Shown here: one piece after another, positions 61,201-64,000 of the stretch
How the letters are laid out: every line of letters begins with the position of its first letter
How positions within the stretch are numbered: the first letter of the stretch is position 1
From: Streptomyces sp. SID13726
GTDB taxonomy: Bacteria; Actinomycetota; Actinomycetes; Streptomycetales; Streptomycetaceae
DNA length: 64,000 bases
Reading direction: 5' to 3'
Assembly (NCBI RefSeq): GCF_010548375.1
Contig: NZ_JAAGLY010000001.1
Location: 124,001 to 188,000, forward strand
Program-made: the position numbers and the translations under genes
Notes under the pieces: generated by a model
Told to the model about the DNA's origin: nothing
Seen by the model: the letters and a program-made list of their open reading frames with translations, nothing else
Databases searched by the model: none

Positions 61201-62187
61201 ATGAAGGTAGTGCTGCCGGGCGGCACCGGGCAGGTGGGTGCGGTTCTCGATCGGGCGCTGACGGCGGCCGGGCATGAGGTCACGGTCTTGACGCGGCGTC
61301 CCGTGCGGGCGCAGGACGTCGGTTGGGACGGAGTCACGCTCGGTCGCTGGGCCGAGGTCGTCGACGGCAGCGATGTGGTGATCAACCTGGCCGGGCGCAG
61401 CGTCTCGTGCCGTTATACGGACGAGAACCTGCGGGCCATGATGGATTCCCGGGTGGATTCGGCGCGGGTGGTCGGGGAGGCCATCGCTGCCGCCGCGCGG
61501 CCACCGCGGCTCTGGTTGCAGATGAGTACGGCGACGATCTACGCGCACCGCTTCGACGCGGCCCACGACGAGGAGACCGGGGTGATGGGCGGCTCGGAGG
61601 CCGGGGTGCCCGACTACTGGGCGTACAGCGTGGAGATCGCGCGGAACTGGGAACGGGCGCAGGCGGAGGCGCGGACGCCCGCGACCCGCAAGGTGGCGCT
61701 GCGCTCGGCGATGGTCATGAGCCCGGACCGCGGCGGAGTGTTCGACGTACTGTCCCGGCTGGTGCGACTCGGGCTGGGCGGACCGGTGGCCGGTGGCGCG
61801 CAGTACGTCTCCTGGATCCATGACGCGGACTTCGTGCGAGCGGTGGAGTTCCTGATCGGCCGGGACGATGTCGAGGGGCCCGTCAACCTCGCCTCGCCCG
61901 GCCCCCTTCCGCACCGCGACTTCATGCGGGCGCTGCGCACCGCCTGGGGTGTCCCGGTGGGTCTGCCGGCGACCCGCTGGATGGCCGAGCTGGGCGCGCT
62001 CGCGCTGCGCTCCGACACGGAACTGCTGCTCAAGAGCCGTCGGGTGGTGCCGGGGCGGCTGCGCGCGGCCGGGTTCACCTTCGGGTACCCCGAGTGGGAG
62101 CGGAGTGCCGCGTCCCTCGTGCGGCGGGCCAGGCTGGGTCGTACGGCATCAGCGCGGACCGGCGTATCGCGCGGCCGAGTGGGCTGA
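61201..62187 (+). CDS. TIGR01777-type NAD(P)-binding epimerase-like protein
   Basis: A 328-residue extended-SDR-like protein of the YfcH/SulA-type (TIGR01777) family. It starts MKVVLPGGTGQVGAVL, then has VINLAGRSVSCRYTDENLRA. The C-terminal DUF1731-like part contains ASPGPLPHRDFMRALRTAW and LLLKSRRVVPGRLRAAGF. Reactions in this family are not defined. The ATG at 61201 lies close behind a palindromic promoter, so TetR-type control is likely; the TetR gene at 62763-63401 is a candidate. Confidence 0.88.
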   Translation: MKVVLPGGTGQVGAVLDRALTAAGHEVTVLTRRPVRAQDVGWDGVTLGRWAEVVDGSDVVINLAGRSVSCRYTDENLRAMMDSRVDSARVVGEAIAAAARPPRLWLQMSTATIYAHRFDAAHDEETGVMGGSEAGVPDYWAYSVEIARNWERAQAEARTPATRKVALRSAMVMSPDRGGVFDVLSRLVRLGLGGPVAGGAQYVSWIHDADFVRAVEFLIGRDDVEGPVNLASPGPLPHRDFMRALRTAWGVPVGLPATRWMAELGALALRSDTELLLKSRRVVPGRLRAAGFTFGYPEWERSAASLVRRARLGRTASARTGVSRGRVG

Positions 62188-62263
62188 GGGTCGGCGGTCA
62201 TCGAGGTGGCCCCGAATGGACCGGTGACCGTGTCGTCGTGCGCGTTGCGGCAGCCCCGGCGTC

Positions 62264-62731
62264 TCAGTGCTGGAGCAGACCGCCGACCGGGACAGGGGCG
62301 ACGTGGCCGGTCGGCGGACGGGTCCGGGCCATGGCCAGACCGACGTCGACCAGCGACGACCGGCGCAGGCGGGCGACCTCGGGGAGCGGGGTCCAGACCG
62401 ACTCGGCGATGTCGCCGTTCGGCTCGGGCCGAAGCCGGCCGCCCGTGATGCGGACCTCGTAGAAGACGCCGACGTTCTGGTGCGCGGTCCCTGCCCGCGC
62501 CTCGGCCGCGGGGATCACTCGGGAGTCCACGCCCAGGAGGCGTTCGACCACGGCGTCGTAGCCGGTCTCCTCGGCGACCTCCCGGATCACCGCGTCGAAC
62601 GGGTCCTCGCCGTGCTCGACCCCACCGCCCGGAAGAGTCCAACCGGGTTCGCCCGTACGCGACATGCAATGACCGAGCAGCACCTGCCCGTCCTTGACGC
62701 ACACGGCGTACGCGGCCAACCGGAAGCTCAT
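62264..62731 (-). CDS. NUDIX hydrolase
   Basis: A 155-residue pyrophosphohydrolase. The Nudix box is complete, from GGGVEHGEDPFDAVIREVAE to EETGYD. The length is normal for small ADP-sugar or (d)NTP hydrolases. I start at the ATG at 62731 with GAGAGGT upstream rather than at the GTG at 62746. It lies 31 bases after the TetR stop on the same strand, so the two may be co-transcribed. The substrate is unknown. Confidence 0.9.
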   Translation of the reverse strand: MSFRLAAYAVCVKDGQVLLGHCMSRTGEPGWTLPGGGVEHGEDPFDAVIREVAEETGYDAVVERLLGVDSRVIPAAEARAGTAHQNVGVFYEVRITGGRLRPEPNGDIAESVWTPLPEVARLRRSSLVDVGLAMARTRPPTGHVAPVPVGGLLQH

Positions 62732-62762
62732 CCCCACACCTCTCACCGGATCCTTGTCCCGC

Positions 62763-63401
62763 TCATCCTCGCGAAGAAGACGACCCCTTCACCGGAGCCC
62801 GCGTCCCCAGCAGATCCTCCAGCGCCCCCGTCATCCGGCCCGCCAGATCGCGGCGCGGGTCGATGAGCCACTGGAGTTGGAGTCCGTCCCAGAGGGCGAC
62901 GAGGGACTCCGCCATCTCGTGGTGGTTCCTGGTGTTGGAGATGCGGGCTTCGGTCTGATCCCGGTGGATGGCGGTGGCGACGATGGCGACGACTCGTTCG
63001 TATCGGTCACGGAACCACTGGTGGGCGGGGTGATCCGGGGCCGATGACTCCGCTGCCATGAGGGCGAGGAGCCGGAGCATCTCGGGGCGGTCGAGGTTCC
63101 GGCGGACGTAGCGCATGACGGCGTACGCGACGCCTTCCGCCCTGCTGTCCGAGTCGAAGGAGTCGCCGCCGGCGAAGTCGGCGTTCTCCAGGACGGCCAC
63201 GAGGAGGTCGCTCTTGCTCGGGAAATGGTGCACGACGGCGGTCAGGCTGAGATCGAGCTGCTTGGCGATCTCCCGCAGGGACCCGCCCCGGTAGCCGCGC
63301 GAGGAGAAGACGGCCGTGGCGGAGCCGATGATCTCGGCGCGGCGCCGGGCGCTCTTGGCGTACGGCCCCCGTCGGGCGGCTGGGCGGATCTCTTCGGTCA
63401 T
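62763..63401 (-). CDS. TetR-family transcriptional regulator
   Basis: A 212-residue regulator. The HTH segment is FSSRGYRGGSLREIAKQLDL with SLTAVVHHFPSKSDLLVAVL. The C-terminal ligand domain (about 75-190) includes DRPEMLRLLALMAAESSAP. This arrangement is common for regulators of sugar-transport operons, and the gene is divergent from a solute-binding lipoprotein gene (150-base gap). I start at the ATG at 63401; the open frame upstream to 63527 overlaps the divergent promoter. Confidence 0.9.
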   Translation of the reverse strand: MTEEIRPAARRGPYAKSARRRAEIIGSATAVFSSRGYRGGSLREIAKQLDLSLTAVVHHFPSKSDLLVAVLENADFAGGDSFDSDSRAEGVAYAVMRYVRRNLDRPEMLRLLALMAAESSAPDHPAHQWFRDRYERVVAIVATAIHRDQTEARISNTRNHHEMAESLVALWDGLQLQWLIDPRRDLAGRMTGALEDLLGTRAPVKGSSSSRG

Positions 63402-63551
63402 GGCACCAACCCTAGGGCGACGTGATGGCGGGCCGACTTCGCCCTGTCGAAAGTATGGCACCTGTTCTGTTTTCGCTGTACCGTCTCGCTCACCCCACAC
63501 CAGACGTGCGCGGAGCCGCTCACGCATTCATCAGGTGGAGAGGAACGGACC

Positions 63552-64000
63552 ATGCTCTTCAGATCACAGGTCGTCAGGACGTTCGTCGTGGGTTCGGTCG
63601 CGGCGCTGCTTCTGGCCGGTTGCGGGCGAACCGACACCCGGCAGAGCCCGGGCTCCGCAAGTGCCCCCATCGACAGCTCACCCGCCACCGGCACCCTCAC
63701 CGTGTGGGCCATGGGCACGGAGGGCGAACTCCTGCCGAAGCTGGCCGCCGGGTTCGAGAAGGCGAACCCCGGCGTGAAGGTGAAGGTCACGGCGGTGCCG
63801 TGGCAGGACTACGGCAAGAAGGTCGAGACCGCGATCGCCTCCGGCGACACCCCTGACGCCACTCTGGTGGGAACTGTCGACATCCCGATGTTCGCGACCA
63901 CGGGAGGGCTGGAGCAGGTCCCGCCCCAGCTCGTGGACGACTCGGCCTTCTACCCGGGGGCCACCCGCAGCAGTTCCTTCGAAGGGGCCACGTACAGCGT
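63552..64000 (+). CDS. Extracellular solute-binding lipoprotein (sugar ABC transporter), 3'-truncated
   Basis: The first 149 codons of a substrate-binding lipoprotein. The signal peptide ends in the lipobox LLAGC, with lipidated C24. The mature sequence begins GRTDTRQSPGSASAPIDS and then the family start GTLTVWAMGTEGELLPKLAA and FEKANPGVKVKV, typical of family 1 (sugar) binding proteins. GGAGAGGAAC precedes the ATG. Permease genes would be expected downstream beyond the window. It is divergent from the TetR gene, its probable regulator. Confidence 0.9.
   Translation, partial: MLFRSQVVRTFVVGSVAALLLAGCGRTDTRQSPGSASAPIDSSPATGTLTVWAMGTEGELLPKLAAGFEKANPGVKVKVTAVPWQDYGKKVETAIASGDTPDATLVGTVDIPMFATTGGLEQVPPQLVDDSAFYPGATRSSSFEGATYS

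Noticed and set aside
1..64000. tRNA, rRNA, CRISPR arrays or insertion sequences
   Set aside because: I looked for cloverleaf-like T-arm sequences at the island edges, regularly spaced repeats and transposase motifs, and saw none.

Overview
The window is high-GC actinobacterial chromosome, almost certainly Streptomyces. Nearly every long frame has G/C in third codon positions, starts are often GTG, and the gene content matches the conserved Streptomyces core: parC, a paired M16 protease locus, ptsH, sepH, an actinobacterial ferrochelatase, cutRS, a dut/DUF3710 block, kdpDE, a TrkA pair and a TRAM methyltransferase. Assignments were made by reading motifs in the translated frames; no database was searched.

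Positions 1-41.6 kb are core chromosome. The order is a 5'-truncated CobW GTPase; parC; two coupled M16 peptidases; a c-di-AMP (ydaO-type) riboswitch leading an M23 cell-wall hydrolase; a GntR regulator; HPr; a GNAT/acyl-CoA-synthetase fusion of PatA type; a phosphodiesterase and thymidine kinase group; a VOC protein; a rhodanese; sepH; an MFS/aldonolactone-oxidase operon; ferrochelatase and an inositol-phosphatase-like gene; cutRS; DUF4193, DUF3093, PaaI, dut and DUF3710; a secreted alginate-lyase-like protein; an ABC ATPase; kdpDE; an OB-fold protein and DUF3159; two TrkA-type proteins; a 31-residue membrane peptide that is easily missed; an APC permease; and the TRAM methyltransferase. Strong perfect-stem terminators separate most convergent pairs.

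Positions 41.6-53.7 kb are a genomic island. The last 51 bases of the methyltransferase coding region at 41555-41605 recur at 53632-53682 with four mismatches. The second copy keeps an open frame that ends in a different C-terminal tail, as expected when an element integrates into the 3' end of a gene and displaces the old end. Between the copies lies a tightly overlapped operon with the architecture of a Wadjet/MukBEF-like plasmid-defence complex: JetA-like, JetB-like, a 1488-residue SMC-like ATPase and a Toprim-type JetD-like protein. It is followed after 16 nt by a 648-residue NB-ARC/TPR (STAND-like) protein. An AbiEii-type nucleotidyltransferase with an unknown partner is encoded convergently. 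I see no integrase. The four Jet-like proteins are divergent enough that I cannot assign a Wadjet type, and the ATPase carries unusual Walker A and Walker B residues. The addition of a STAND-like gene makes this the best candidate for an undescribed system variant.

Positions 53.7-64 kb are accessory and partly decaying. There is an SDR gene with an internal deletion, NTF2-like and MerR genes, remnants of a second NTF2-like gene and of a TetR gene broken by a tandem triplication, then a LysR regulator divergent from an SDR/beta-hydroxyacid-dehydrogenase operon. A P450 with an altered haem loop, a TIGR01777 epimerase behind a palindromic promoter, a NUDIX hydrolase, a TetR regulator and the start of a solute-binding lipoprotein complete the window. 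I saw no tRNA, rRNA, CRISPR array or intact transposase.
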